Assembly (NCBI RefSeq): GCF_016937655.1
Contig: NZ_JAFHKL010000004.1
Location: forward strand, 1-64,000
From: Chromobacterium alkanivorans
Lineage (GTDB): Bacteria; Pseudomonadota; Gammaproteobacteria; Burkholderiales; Chromobacteriaceae
Direction of reading: 5' to 3'
DNA length: 64,000 bases
Both the position numbers and the translations under genes were made by a program. Positions 1 through 8,977 of this stretch are shown one piece after another. The notes beneath the pieces are model-generated. The model had not been told where the DNA came from, ran no database searches, and saw only the letters and a list, made by a program, of their open reading frames with translations. The first letter of the stretch is position 1; each line of letters begins with the position of its first letter.

Positions 1-170
1 CGTGAAAGATTTTTGACAAAAGAGGCCTCTCGCAAGCTATCCCCATGATTTATATTGAATCATTCATATGAAGAATTTCAGCGTAGCCGCCATGCACTGG
101 TAGGGACTGTCGTTTCCGGACTGAAAAAACGATAATTCCCCTCCTCGTCCGCCCTTCTAGAAGCACAATC

Positions 171-806
171 ATGCGCAACAAAACCTGGATTTTCGACCTG
201 GACGACACGCTGCACCACGCCAGCGGCGGCATCTTCGCCCATATCAGCCACGCGATGTCCGCTTATATGATGAAACATCTGCAAGTGGACGCGGTGGAAG
301 CCCGCTTGCTGCGCGAGCGCTATTGGGCGCAATACGGCGCCACCATGCATGGCCTGGTCACCCACCACGGCATCGACCCTCATGACTTCCTATTGGAAAC
401 CCATAAACTGGAAGAACTGGAGCAATGGCTGTTCGCCGAGCACAACCTGGCGGAATCGCTCAGCGCGCTGCCCGGCCGCAAGCTGATCTTCTCCAATGGG
501 CCGCATCATTACGTGCAGGGCATTTTGCAGCGCCTGGCGATAGAGCGGCACTTCCACTCCATCTATGGCGTCGAGCAAGTGGACTACGTGCCCAAGCCTC
601 ACGTGGGCGCTTTCCGTAAAGTATTGGCCAGAGAGAAACTGGATCCGCGGCACTGCATCATGGTGGAAGACTCGCTGCCCAATCTGCTGACGGCGAAGAA
701 GCTGGGCATGAAAACGGTCTGGGTCAGCAAGCAGGTGCGGCGCCCCGCCCATGTGGACATTCGCATCGCGTCCATCGGCGATCTGGCGCGCCGGCGCTGG
801 GATTGA
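171..806 (+). CDS. HAD-family pyrimidine 5'-nucleotidase-like hydrolase
   Basis: A 211-residue HAD phosphatase. The N-terminal motif I is FDLDDTLHH (residues 9-17), with two catalytic aspartates. Motif II is the S/N pair in LIFSNGPHH, motif III the lysine in VPKPHVGAF, and motif IV the acidic patch VEDSLPNL. Length and the inserted helical cap (about residues 18-95) match the SDT1/YjjG-type pyrimidine 5'-nucleotidases that dephosphorylate UMP/CMP or non-canonical nucleotides in the cytoplasm; the substrate is inferred from family only. The ATG at 171 is the first that keeps motif I near the N terminus. It stands alone, convergent with the pot operon, and a shared terminator separates them. 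Confidence 0.8.
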   Translation: MRNKTWIFDLDDTLHHASGGIFAHISHAMSAYMMKHLQVDAVEARLLRERYWAQYGATMHGLVTHHGIDPHDFLLETHKLEELEQWLFAEHNLAESLSALPGRKLIFSNGPHHYVQGILQRLAIERHFHSIYGVEQVDYVPKPHVGAFRKVLAREKLDPRHCIMVEDSLPNLLTAKKLGMKTVWVSKQVRRPAHVDIRIASIGDLARRRWD

Positions 807-810
807 GCAT

Positions 811-837
811 AAAAAAAGGCCGGAATCCCGGCCTTTT
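811..837. terminator. Bidirectional rho-independent terminator
   Basis: A-run, GGCCGG stem, AATC loop, CCGGCC, then TTTT. It lies between the convergent nucleotidase gene and potF and can serve both strands because of the flanking A and T runs. Confidence 0.85.
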
Positions 838-857
838 CCCTATATAGAGTATCTCGC

Positions 858-1922
858 TTACTTCAGCTTGATCTCGGACCACACCTTGTTCAGCTCGCGG
901 CGGTCTTTGGCGTTCAAATCCTTCAGCTGTTGCAGACGCGGCAGTTCGCTGGCGGTCGGGAAGATCGCGTGCACCTTGGTCAGTTCCGGTTTGACGAACT
1001 TGCCGGCGGCGGCGTTGGGGTTGCCCGAGCCCATCTCGTTGGTCAGACCGGAGGCGTTCTTGCCGTCCAGCATGAAGTTGATGAACTTGTAGGCCAGGTC
1101 CTTGCGCGGCGCGTCCTTCAACACCACGAAGTTGTCCAGCGACAGGGTGTTGCCTTCTTTTTGCAGCGCGAAGTTGACGCCGAACTTGCGGCCGGCCTTC
1201 TTGGCGTCCTGTTGCGCCTGGTACATATCGTTGGAGTAGCCGAAGGCGACATAGATGTTGCCCACGGTCAGTTCCTTGATATAGCTCTGGTTGTTGAAGG
1301 CGGCCCAGTAAGGCTTGGCCTTCAGGATCACGTCGCGCGCGGCTTTCCAATCCGCCGGATTGGTGGAGTTGGCCGGCTTGCCCAGATACATCAGCGCGGC
1401 GGACACCAGTTCGCGCTGGGAATCCAGCACCGTGATCTTGCCCTTGAGCTTGGCCAATACGGCCGGATCGAAGATCAAGGCCCAGCTATTGGCCTTGTCC
1501 AGCAAGCCCAGTTCCTTCAGCTTGGTTTCGTTGTAGCCCAGCAGCGTGGTGGTGAAGGCGTAGGGGACCGAGTACTGGTTGCCCTTGTCGAAGAAGCTGT
1601 TCAGGTAGCCTGGGTTCAGGTTCTTGAAGTTGGGCAGCTGTTTTTTGTCCAGCGGCTGGGCCTTGCCCTGCTTGATCAGCGCTTCCACCGCGAAGCCGGT
1701 CGGCACCACGATGTCGTAACCCTTGGCGCCGGCGGCCAGCTTGGCCAGCATTTCTTCGTTGTCGCCGTAGAAGTCCTGCACCAGCTTGCACTTGCAGTAG
1801 GCTTCAAAGCTCTTGGCGGTGCTTTCCGACAGGTAGTTGTTCCAGTTGTAGAGGTGCAGTTCTTCCGCTGCGTACGCCTGAGCAGATACGGCCAGGGCAA
1901 GCGTCACCAGGACTTTTTTCAT
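858..1922 (-). CDS. potF: Putrescine/spermidine-binding periplasmic protein (PotF/PotD family)
   Basis: A 354-residue ABC transporter substrate-binding protein. It has a clear signal peptide (MKK start, hydrophobic core, cleavage near AYA-AEE at residue 19). The mature N terminus LHLYNWNNYL is the family signature in which the Trp stacks on the polyamine. YDIVVPTGF (about residues 69-77) and SVPYAFTTTLLGYN follow the PotF/PotD fold. It is the last gene of the leftward operon potG-potH-potI-potF. A 242-bp spacer with a palindromic repeat separates it from potI, so the abundant binding protein may be expressed differently from the membrane parts. Whether it prefers putrescine or spermidine cannot be told from sequence. 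Confidence 0.88.
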   Translation of the reverse strand: MKKVLVTLALAVSAQAYAAEELHLYNWNNYLSESTAKSFEAYCKCKLVQDFYGDNEEMLAKLAAGAKGYDIVVPTGFAVEALIKQGKAQPLDKKQLPNFKNLNPGYLNSFFDKGNQYSVPYAFTTTLLGYNETKLKELGLLDKANSWALIFDPAVLAKLKGKITVLDSQRELVSAALMYLGKPANSTNPADWKAARDVILKAKPYWAAFNNQSYIKELTVGNIYVAFGYSNDMYQAQQDAKKAGRKFGVNFALQKEGNTLSLDNFVVLKDAPRKDLAYKFINFMLDGKNASGLTNEMGSGNPNAAAGKFVKPELTKVHAIFPTASELPRLQQLKDLNAKDRRELNKVWSEIKLK

Positions 1923-2020
1923 TGCGTTTTTCCTTCTATTCGCACAAGTGCGTTGCGACTACATGAAAAACCGGCCGGCTCCCTTGTTGCCCGGCCGGGG
2001 CCCTACTACTTAAACAGGCG

Positions 2021-2162
2021 CTCAAAGCGTGTTTACGATCTCGCGAGCAAGAGCGAGGCAAGGCGAAAACAGCCGAAGAAGCGGAATGTACAGTTGGTAC
2101 ATGAGCATTCTGAAGCTGCTTTCAACGCCGTATCGCCGACGCGCAGCAAATCGTAAACAGGC
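2021..2162. repeat. Long imperfect palindromic intergenic repeat
   Basis: The potI-potF spacer holds an element bounded by the inverted repeat TGTTTACGAT (2030-2039) and ATCGTAAACA (2150-2159). Nested inner arms include GAATG/CATTC and TGTAC/GTACA near the centre (about 2085-2110). It has no ORF of its own. The structure resembles REP/BIME-type or MITE-like intergenic elements; I know of no named family for certain. Confidence 0.6.
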
Positions 2163-2164
2163 TT

Positions 2165-2959
2165 TCAGCCATTGGCCCGCAGCGCGCTGGGCGACACGCG
2201 CGAAGCAATGACGATCAGCACCAGGGTCAACAGCATCAGTAAGCTGGAAACGGCGTTCACTTCCGGCGTCACCGCGATCTTGATCATCGAGTAGATTTCC
2301 AGCGGCAGCATGCTGGCGCCGGCGCCGGCGGTGAAGAAGGTGATCACGAAGTCGTCGATGGACAGAGTGAAGGCCATCAGCGCGCCGGCGATGATGCCCG
2401 GCTTGATCACCGGCAAGGTGATCAGACGGAAGGCCTGGAACGGCGTGGCCCCCAGATCGCGCGCGGCTTCCACCAGGCTGTCGTCCATGCCCTGCATCCG
2501 CGCGCGCACCACGATGGCGACGAAGCCGATGCAGAAGGCGACGTGGGACAGCAGGATGGTGATCATGCCCAGTTCCAGAATGCCGATCAGCTGGTTGACG
2601 ATGACGAAGAAGATCACCAGCGACACCCCCATCAGCAGTTCCGGAATGGCGATGGGCGTCAGCACCAGGAAGGGCAGCAGGCGCAGCTTGTAACGATGCA
2701 TGGCGATGCCGGCCAGCGTGCCCAGCACGGTGGCGCAGGCGCTGGCGATGATGCCGATGATCAGCGAGTTGGCCGCCGCGCTCAGCATCTTCTCGTTGTG
2801 GAACAGCTTGTCGTACCACTTGAGGGTGAAGCCCACCCACTCGGCGTTGAGCCTGGAATCGTTGAACGAGTACAGCACCACGATCACCAGCGGCAGATAG
2901 AGGAAGGCGTAGGTCAGCAAGGCCGACGCCCACAGCCAGCGGGATTGTTTCTTAGCCAC
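2165..2959 (-). CDS. potI: Polyamine ABC transporter permease (PotI/PotC type)
   Basis: A 264-residue inner-membrane permease with about six hydrophobic segments, beginning WLWASALLTYAFLYLPLVIV. The cytoplasmic EAA loop is visible as EAARDLGATPFQAFRLITLP (about residues 159-178), the site that docks the ATPase. The start overlaps the potH stop by 8 bp, so the two permeases are translationally coupled and very probably form the heterodimeric channel of the PotFGHI-type uptake system. Confidence 0.88.
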   Translation of the reverse strand: MAKKQSRWLWASALLTYAFLYLPLVIVVLYSFNDSRLNAEWVGFTLKWYDKLFHNEKMLSAAANSLIIGIIASACATVLGTLAGIAMHRYKLRLLPFLVLTPIAIPELLMGVSLVIFFVIVNQLIGILELGMITILLSHVAFCIGFVAIVVRARMQGMDDSLVEAARDLGATPFQAFRLITLPVIKPGIIAGALMAFTLSIDDFVITFFTAGAGASMLPLEIYSMIKIAVTPEVNAVSSLLMLLTLVLIVIASRVSPSALRANG

Positions 2960-3845
2960 GTTTCTTGCCTCCTCTGCCCACCATCGCGCCCAAGGCCGCG
3001 ATCAGCAGCACGCCGCCGGTCAACATGATGGACAGCACCGAGCCGAACGGCCAGTCGCGGGTGTCCAGGATCTGCTGCTTGATCAGGTTGCCGATCATGA
3101 TGGAATCGGTGCCGCCCAGGATGTCCGGTATCGCGAACATGCCCAGCGCCGGTATGAACACCAGCGCGGAGCCGGCGAACACGCCCGGCAGCGACAAGGG
3201 CCAGGTCACGCGCCAGAAGCGTTGCCAGGCGTTGGCGCCCAAGTCCTGCGCCGCGTCCAGCAGCGACATGTCGTGCTTTTCCAGATTGGCGTACAGCGGC
3301 AGCACCATGAAGGGCAGGTGCACATAGACCAGGCCGACGATGACGGCGAAGGGCGTGAACAGCAGCCGCACCGGCTCGAAGCCCAGCGAGGTCACCACCA
3401 CGTTCAGCATCTTGGTGAACGCCGACTGCGGGCCCAGGATGATCATCCAGGCGTAGATGCGGATCAGGAAGTTGGACCAGAACGGCAGGATCACCAGCAG
3501 CAGCATCAGGTCGCGGTATTTCTTGCCGGAACGCGCGATCAGCCAGGCCAGCGGGTAGGCCATCAGCAGACAGGCCACGGTGGTGATCGCCGCGTAGCCG
3601 GCGGACTTGATGAACAGCTCGATGTAGAGCGGCTCTTCCACCAGCCGGTAGAAGTTGTCCAGGGTCAGATCCCAGACCAGTTTGCCTTCCTCGAGGTAGT
3701 ACATCGGCGCCAGACCGCCGTAATCGCCCGGATTGCGGAAAGCCGCCACCACCATGATCAGCGACGGCACCAGGAAAAACAGGATCAGGTAGACCAGCGG
3801 CGGCCACGACAGCGCCCACTTGCCGAATCGATCTCGAATCGCCAT
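2952..3845 (-). CDS. potH: Polyamine ABC transporter permease (PotH/PotB type)
   Basis: A 297-residue membrane protein with six predicted hydrophobic helices. It carries the EAA-type loop DAAQDLGANAWQRFWRVTWP (about residues 197-216), which couples to the ATPase. It starts 7 bp after the potG stop and overlaps potI by 8 bp. With PotI it forms the transmembrane pore for putrescine or spermidine. The N-terminal extension up to LSWPPLVYLILFFLVPSLIM is usual for PotH/PotB. Confidence 0.88.
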   Translation of the reverse strand: MAIRDRFGKWALSWPPLVYLILFFLVPSLIMVVAAFRNPGDYGGLAPMYYLEEGKLVWDLTLDNFYRLVEEPLYIELFIKSAGYAAITTVACLLMAYPLAWLIARSGKKYRDLMLLLVILPFWSNFLIRIYAWMIILGPQSAFTKMLNVVVTSLGFEPVRLLFTPFAVIVGLVYVHLPFMVLPLYANLEKHDMSLLDAAQDLGANAWQRFWRVTWPLSLPGVFAGSALVFIPALGMFAIPDILGGTDSIMIGNLIKQQILDTRDWPFGSVLSIMLTGGVLLIAALGAMVGRGGKKRG

Positions 3846-3851
3846 GCGCGT

Positions 3852-4937
3852 TTACTCCGTCAGGAAGCTGCCGGCGTCGAAACGCCAGGCCAGTTCCACG
3901 ATGTCGTTGTCGTCAAAGAACTTGGCGACGCCCGGAATGCTGTTGGGCAGCATCGCCTCCACCATCACGCCCTCGCCCACTTCCACCACGTAGAGCGTGA
4001 CGTCGCCCAGGTACAGACAGTCGTGGACGCGGCCCTTGAAATAAGCCTCGTCTTCGTGGGCCGGCAAGCTCTTGTCCAGCTTGACCTTTTCCGGCCGCAG
4101 CGCCAGCCAGCCGGTCTGCCCTTCGCGCACGTCCGGCACCGCCAGGCAGCGCACTTCGCCGCAGCCTTTCAGATCCACCAGCATGGTGTCGCCGTCCACG
4201 CTCTTGACCTTGCCCTCCAGCACATTGCACTGGCCGAGGAAGTCGGCGACGAAACGGTTCTTGGGTTTGCTGTACAGGGTTTCCGGCGCCTCCAGCTGCT
4301 CCACCTGGCCATGGCTCATCACCGCGATGCGGTGGCTGAGCGCCAGCGCCTCGCCCTGGTCATGGGTAACGTAGACGAAGGTGATGCCCACTTCTTTTTG
4401 CAGCTTGATCAGTTCCAGCTGCATTTCCTCGCGCAGCTTGGCGTCCAGCGCGGACAGCGGCTCGTCCAGCAGCAGCAGCCGCGGACGATCCACCAGCGCG
4501 CGGGCGATGGCCACGCGCTGGCGCTGGCCGCCGGACATCTCGTGCGGGTAGCGGTCGCCGAACTGGGTCAGGCGCACGTCTTCCAGCAACTCGTCCACCT
4601 GGGCGGCGATCTTGGCCTTGTCCCACTTGGCCATTTTGAGCGGGAAGGCGATGTTCTCGCGCACCGTCATGTGCGGGAACAAGGCGTAGCTTTGAAACAC
4701 GGTGTGCACCGGACGTTTTTCCGGCTGCACCTGCGACATGTCCTGGCCGTCCAGCAGGATCTGGCCGGCGTCCGGCTGCTCGAAGCCGGCCAGCATGCGC
4801 AGCAAGGTGGTCTTGCCGCAACCGGAGGGCCCAAGCAGGGTGAAGAACTCGCCGGCTTCTACCGACAAGCTGACATTGTTGACCGCCGTGTAGTCGCCAA
4901 AGCGCTTGACGACATTTTTGATTTCAAGGAGAGCCAT
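3852..4937 (-). CDS. potG: Polyamine ABC transporter ATPase (PotG/PotA type)
   Basis: A 361-residue cytoplasmic ATPase. Walker A is GPSGCGKTT (about residues 38-46), the ABC signature MSGGQRQR, Walker B LLLLDEPLSALD, and the switch histidine lies in VYVTHDQGEAL. After about residue 235 comes the regulatory TOBE/OB region found in PotA/PotG. The ATG at 4937 was chosen because it gives the canonical MALLEIKNV start and follows a GGGGAAG ribosome site; an upstream in-frame extension to 5135 has no homology-like content. It is first in the four-gene operon and powers import. Confidence 0.9.
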   Translation of the reverse strand: MALLEIKNVVKRFGDYTAVNNVSLSVEAGEFFTLLGPSGCGKTTLLRMLAGFEQPDAGQILLDGQDMSQVQPEKRPVHTVFQSYALFPHMTVRENIAFPLKMAKWDKAKIAAQVDELLEDVRLTQFGDRYPHEMSGGQRQRVAIARALVDRPRLLLLDEPLSALDAKLREEMQLELIKLQKEVGITFVYVTHDQGEALALSHRIAVMSHGQVEQLEAPETLYSKPKNRFVADFLGQCNVLEGKVKSVDGDTMLVDLKGCGEVRCLAVPDVREGQTGWLALRPEKVKLDKSLPAHEDEAYFKGRVHDCLYLGDVTLYVVEVGEGVMVEAMLPNSIPGVAKFFDDNDIVELAWRFDAGSFLTE

Positions 4938-5211
4938 TATCTTCCCCGCCCAAGAAAAAGGGCGCCAGTTTAACAAAAAAGATAAAGCTGGGGCCGTTGA
5001 AATCCCTTGAAAATTCAAGACCTCAGCGCATTTTTTCCATTGTGCGAACCGGGCGTTCCGGCCAGGCCGGTAAGTTGCTATTTTCTCAGCAGAAAACCGC
5101 GCGCCGCCCGGCTGGTTTTCGGTGCGGCGCAACATGGTTCCAATTCAAATAATTGATGCTTTTTGACAACAACTGCCGGCATCTCGCCGTCTACGAGCCG
5201 CCAAACGACGC

Positions 5212-6267
5212 TTACCACTGCCCTTCGTTGAAGAAGCGGCGATAGCGTTCCACCCAGCTCGAGATGTCGAAACCGTTGGCCTGCAGCCAGTCGTGGTTGT
5301 AATAGCTGCCCTGGTAGCGGTTGCCGTCGTCGCAGATCAAGGTGACGATGGAGCCGCTGCGGCCCTGGCTGCGCATCTGGCCCACCAGCTCGCAAACGCC
5401 GTAGAAGTTGGTGCCGGTGGAACCGCCGCAGCGACGTCCCAGCACTTCCTCCAGGAAGTGGATGGCGGCGTAACTGGCGACATTGGGCACCCGGATCACA
5501 CTGTCGATGACTGTCGGAATGAAGGAGGGTTCCACTCGAGGCCGGCCGATGCCTTCCACGCCGGAGCCGCCTTCGCAGCGGCAATCCATGCTGCCGGTCT
5601 GGAAGCAGTCGTAGAACACCGAGTTTTCCGGGTCCACCACGCAGACCTTGGTCGGCAGTTTCTGGTAGCGCACGTAACGGCCGAAGGTGGCCGAAGTGCC
5701 GCCGGTGCCGGCGCCGCAAACGATCCAGTCCGGCACCGGATTGGGCTCGTACGCCATCTGGGTGAAAATGGTGTCGGCGATATTATTGTTGCCACGCCAG
5801 TCGGTGGCGCGCTCGGCGTAGGTGAACTGGTCCATGTAATGGCCGTTCAGCTCCTGCGCCAGACGTTTGGATTCGTCGTAGATGGTGGCCGGATCGTCCA
5901 CCAGGTGGCTGCGGCCGCCGTAGAATTCGATGGCGCGGATCTTTTCCTGCGAGGTGCTCTTGGGCATCACCGCGATGAAGGGCAGGCCCAGCAGCCGGGA
6001 AAAATAGGCCTCGGACACCGCGGTGCTGCCGCTGGAGGCCTCAATAATGGTGCTGCCTTCGCGAATCCAGCCGTTGCACAAGCCGTACAGAAACAGCGAG
6101 CGCGCCAACCTGTGCTTCAGGCTGCCGGTGGGGTGGGTGGACTCGTCCTTGAAATAAAGCTGTATCTCCGGCGCGCCGGGGATGGGCAGCGGAATCAGAT
6201 GCGTGTCGCTGGAGCGATTGAAATCGGCCTCGATCTTGCGCACCGCCTGGGCAACCCAATCAGTCAT
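5212..6267 (-). CDS. PLP-dependent cysteine synthase-family protein, Cds1-like cysteine desulfhydrase
   Basis: A 351-residue fold-type II PLP enzyme. The Schiff-base lysine is in PTGSLKHRLARS (about residue 51), the phosphate-binding loop is CGAGTGGTSATFGR, and SSGSTAVS contacts the substrate carboxylate. The insertion with CRCEGGSGVEGIG and the C-terminal CDDGNRYQGSYYN segment distinguish it from CysK/CysM. They match the Cds1-type group, known from mycobacteria, that releases H2S from cysteine. Activity is inferred from this resemblance. It is monocistronic, upstream of pot and downstream of ompW on the same strand, separated by a terminator. Confidence 0.75.
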   Translation of the reverse strand: MTDWVAQAVRKIEADFNRSSDTHLIPLPIPGAPEIQLYFKDESTHPTGSLKHRLARSLFLYGLCNGWIREGSTIIEASSGSTAVSEAYFSRLLGLPFIAVMPKSTSQEKIRAIEFYGGRSHLVDDPATIYDESKRLAQELNGHYMDQFTYAERATDWRGNNNIADTIFTQMAYEPNPVPDWIVCGAGTGGTSATFGRYVRYQKLPTKVCVVDPENSVFYDCFQTGSMDCRCEGGSGVEGIGRPRVEPSFIPTVIDSVIRVPNVASYAAIHFLEEVLGRRCGGSTGTNFYGVCELVGQMRSQGRSGSIVTLICDDGNRYQGSYYNHDWLQANGFDISSWVERYRRFFNEGQW

Positions 6268-6323
6268 CTTGCTTCTCCAGTGTCGGGAATTTCACAAGCG
6301 GCCATTCTAACGCGACAAGCAAG

Positions 6324-6348
6324 AAAAAAACGCCCCGCGGGGCGTTTT
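6324..6348 (-). terminator. Rho-independent terminator of ompW
   Basis: Inverted repeat AACGCCCC-GC-GGGGCGTT with the long T-run on the minus strand (A-run at 6324-6330 on plus), directly after the ompW stop at 6370. Confidence 0.85.
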
Positions 6349-6369
6349 GGATTCAAACCGGCTAGCCGA

Positions 6370-6987
6370 TCAGAACTTGGTGCCGAAGCCGATGCCGAAT
6401 ACCCACGGGTCGATCTTCAGTTCGCCTAGTTTGGCGCCGCCCAGTTGATCCGCGGTCACGTCGGTCTTGATCCAGATTTTCTTGACGTCCAGGTTGACGA
6501 ACCAGTTCTTGTTGATCGCGTAGTCCGCGCCCAGTTGCAGCGCCGGACCCCAGCTGTTTTTCTTCACGCTCAGGTTGGTCACGCCGCCCACTTTCAGGCC
6601 GTCATTGTAGAAGCGGGTGTAGTTGATGCCGGCGCCCACATAGGGACGGAAGGTCGCGTCCGGCATGAAATGGTATTGCAGGGTCAGGGTCGGCGGCAGC
6701 ACCGATACCTTGCCGACGGAACCGAAGGCATTGGTGGTGACTTCGTGACGGGTGGTGCCCAGAATCAGCTCTGCGCCGATGTTGTTGGTGATCATGTAGG
6801 TGAAGTCGACCTCAGGCGCCCAGCTGTCCTTGGCGTCGACGTTCAAACCCGCAACCGCGCCGGAGTTGCTCCAGCTGGCGTCGGGGTTGACGTTGATCAC
6901 GCGGAAGCGCGCCAGGATGTCGCCTTGGGCGGCGAAGGCGCTAGCGGAAACCAGGCCGATCATGGCGGCGAGAGCGAGCTTTTTCAT
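6370..6987 (-). CDS. ompW: OmpW-family outer membrane protein
   Basis: A 205-residue eight-stranded beta-barrel protein. The signal peptide (MKKLALAAMIGLVSASAFAA, cleavage after residue 20) is followed by GDILARFRVINVNP, the OmpW N-terminal strand. Alternating strands end in the terminal Phe of WVFGIGFGTKF, the usual BAM recognition residue. FRPYVGAGINYT is another family hallmark. OmpW proteins are thought to let small hydrophobic molecules cross the outer membrane and often respond to stress. The start at 6987 is taken because the signal peptide begins exactly there. It is divergent from ubiD across 150 bp. Confidence 0.88.
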   Translation of the reverse strand: MKKLALAAMIGLVSASAFAAQGDILARFRVINVNPDASWSNSGAVAGLNVDAKDSWAPEVDFTYMITNNIGAELILGTTRHEVTTNAFGSVGKVSVLPPTLTLQYHFMPDATFRPYVGAGINYTRFYNDGLKVGGVTNLSVKKNSWGPALQLGADYAINKNWFVNLDVKKIWIKTDVTADQLGGAKLGELKIDPWVFGIGFGTKF

Positions 6988-7137
6988 ATTGAGTTCTCCT
7001 ATCATGTTTGGTCGAATGCAGGCTTGGCGCTTGCCGCCATCGTTGACTTTGACTGCGGGCAGCAGTAGCGTTCGGCGTCCGGTGGCAGATTATCCAAGCG
7101 CCTAATATCAAACTTTGCGCCAGATCATGAGACGGTC

Positions 7138-8613
7138 ATGAAATATGCAGATTTAAGGGAGTTTGTCTCCCAATTGGAACAACAAGGCCTGCTGAAACGA
7201 ATTGCGGCCCCGGTCTCTCCGCACCTGGAGATGACCGAGATCGGCGACAGGGTACTGAAAGCCGGCGGCCCCGCGCTGCTGTTCGAACAGCCAGCCAAGG
7301 ACGGCAAACGCTTCGATTACCCGGTACTGGCCAATCTGTTCGGCACCCCCGAGCGCGTGGCGCTGGGCATGGGCGCCGCCGATGTGATGCAGTTGCGCGA
7401 GATCGGCAAGACCCTGGCCTACCTGAAGGAGCCGGAACCGCCCAAAGGCCTGAAAGACGCCTGGGACAAGTTGCCGCTGTTGAAGCAGCTGCTGTCGATG
7501 GCGCCCAAGGAAGTCAGCAAGGCACCGTGCCAGCAAATCGTCTGGGAAGGCGAGGAAGTCGATCTGGAGCGGCTGCCTATCCAGCACTGCTGGCCCGGCG
7601 ACGTGGCGCCGCTGATCACCTGGGGCCTGACCGTGACCCGCGGCCCCAACAAGAAGCGCCAGAACCTGGGCATCTATCGCCAGCAGTTGATAGGCCGCAA
7701 CCGCGTCATCATGCGCTGGCTGGCCCATCGCGGCGGCGCGCTGGATTACCGCGAGTTCTGCCAACAACACCCCGGCAAGCCTTACCCGGTGGCGGTGGTG
7801 CTGGGCTGCGACCCGGCGACGATCCTGGGCGCGGTGACGCCGGTGCCGGACACCCTGTCCGAATACCAGTTCGCCGGCCTGCTGCGCGGCAGCCGCACCG
7901 AGCTGACGAAATGCCTGGGCTCGGACCTGCAAGTGCCGGCGCGCGCCGAAATCGTGCTGGAAGGGCATATCCATCCGAACGACACCGCGATGGAAGGCCC
8001 TTACGGCGACCACACCGGCTATTACAACGAGCAGGACCGCTTCCCGGTGCTGACCGTGGACCGCGTCACCATGCGCGAAAACGCGATCTACCACAGCACC
8101 TACACCGGCAAGCCGCCGGACGAGCCTGCGGTGCTGGGCGTGGCCTTGAACGAGGTCTTCGTGCCCATCCTGCAAAAGCAGTTTCCGGAAATCGTCGATT
8201 TCTACCTGCCGCCGGAAGGCTGCAGCTACCGGATGGCGGTGGTCAGCATCAAGAAGCAATACCCCGGCCACGCCAAGCGGGTGATGATGGGTTGCTGGAG
8301 TTTCTTGCGCCAGTTCATGTACACCAAGTTCATCGTGGTGGTGGACGACGACGTCAACACCCGGGACTGGAAAGAGGTGATCTGGGCGATCACCACCCGC
8401 ATGGACCCGGTGCGCGACACCACCTTGATCGAGCACACGCCTATCGACTACCTAGACTTCGCCAGTCCGGTGTCCGGCCTGGGCGGCAAGATGGGCCTGG
8501 ACGCCACCAACAAGATGCCCGGCGAAACCAACCGCGAGTGGGGCGTGCCCATCGTGATGGACGAGGCGGTCAAACAGCGCGTAGACGGGATGTGGAGGAA
8601 TTTGGGCCTGTAG
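7138..8613 (+). CDS. ubiD: 4-hydroxy-3-polyprenylbenzoate decarboxylase
   Basis: A 491-residue UbiD-family prenylated-FMN decarboxylase that removes the carboxylate of the ubiquinone precursor. Family features include the N-terminal [20 protein letters not shown], the catalytic-domain stretch [14 protein letters not shown] and the E-R-E type acid network in the region from [11 protein letters not shown] to the C terminus. Length and overall pattern match E. coli UbiD (497 aa). The prenyl-FMN supplier UbiX is not in this window. A strong terminator follows. Confidence 0.93.
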   Translation: MKYADLREFVSQLEQQGLLKRIAAPVSPHLEMTEIGDRVLKAGGPALLFEQPAKDGKRFDYPVLANLFGTPERVALGMGAADVMQLREIGKTLAYLKEPEPPKGLKDAWDKLPLLKQLLSMAPKEVSKAPCQQIVWEGEEVDLERLPIQHCWPGDVAPLITWGLTVTRGPNKKRQNLGIYRQQLIGRNRVIMRWLAHRGGALDYREFCQQHPGKPYPVAVVLGCDPATILGAVTPVPDTLSEYQFAGLLRGSRTELTKCLGSDLQVPARAEIVLEGHIHPNDTAMEGPYGDHTGYYNEQDRFPVLTVDRVTMRENAIYHSTYTGKPPDEPAVLGVALNEVFVPILQKQFPEIVDFYLPPEGCSYRMAVVSIKKQYPGHAKRVMMGCWSFLRQFMYTKFIVVVDDDVNTRDWKEVIWAITTRMDPVRDTTLIEHTPIDYLDFASPVSGLGGKMGLDATNKMPGETNREWGVPIVMDEAVKQRVDGMWRNLGL

Positions 8614-8627
8614 GCCCGGAAGACAAG

Positions 8628-8660
8628 CGCCTGGCGTCTTGACGACGCCAGGCGATTTTC
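8628..8660 (+). terminator. Rho-independent terminator of ubiD
   Basis: Perfect 11-bp stem CGCCTGGCGTC / GACGCCAGGCG (8628-8638, 8644-8654), TTGAC loop, then ATTTT. It lies 15 bp after the ubiD stop. Confidence 0.88.
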
Positions 8661-8665
8661 ACGAC

Positions 8666-8977
8666 TCAACGCGGCTCAAGCACTTCCGCCTGCAACAGCA
8701 CGGCCTCGCGCCCCAGCAGCGGATGAGTCTTGAACGGACCGGCCCGATAGCGGATGCGCGAACCGGTCCGCTTTTTCAAGGCGGCCACTTCCGCGGCCCC
8801 CAAGCCCCTGCCGTCGGCGGCGGGCTGGATGACGAAGGTGCCGCCATCCCCCTTCTCCACGCCCAGGCGCACCAGCGGCGGCGCGCCCACGGCGACTAGA
8901 GTGCCCTCCTCCCACGGCGACAGCCCCATGGCGCCGACGCCGGCGCAAAGGCCCAGCCACAGCAGCAGCCCGCGCAT
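8666..8977 (-). CDS. Small exported protein of unknown function
   Basis: 103 residues beginning MRGLLLWLGLCAGVGAMGLSPWEE. This is a short signal peptide or N-terminal membrane anchor, followed by a soluble domain with no motif I recognise. Its ATG overlaps the stop of the upstream lipoprotein gene (ATGA at 8974-8977), so the two are co-translated and may act together outside the cytoplasm. G/C-rich third positions support a real gene. Confidence 0.6.
   Translation of the reverse strand: MRGLLLWLGLCAGVGAMGLSPWEEGTLVAVGAPPLVRLGVEKGDGGTFVIQPAADGRGLGAAEVAALKKRTGSRIRYRAGPFKTHPLLGREAVLLQAEVLEPR

Noticed and set aside
3222-4973. Very long open frame (583 codons) on the plus strand across the pot operon
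   Set aside because: It is antisense to potG/potH, rich in His, Gln and Arg as expected from reading GC-rich genes backwards, and has no motif.
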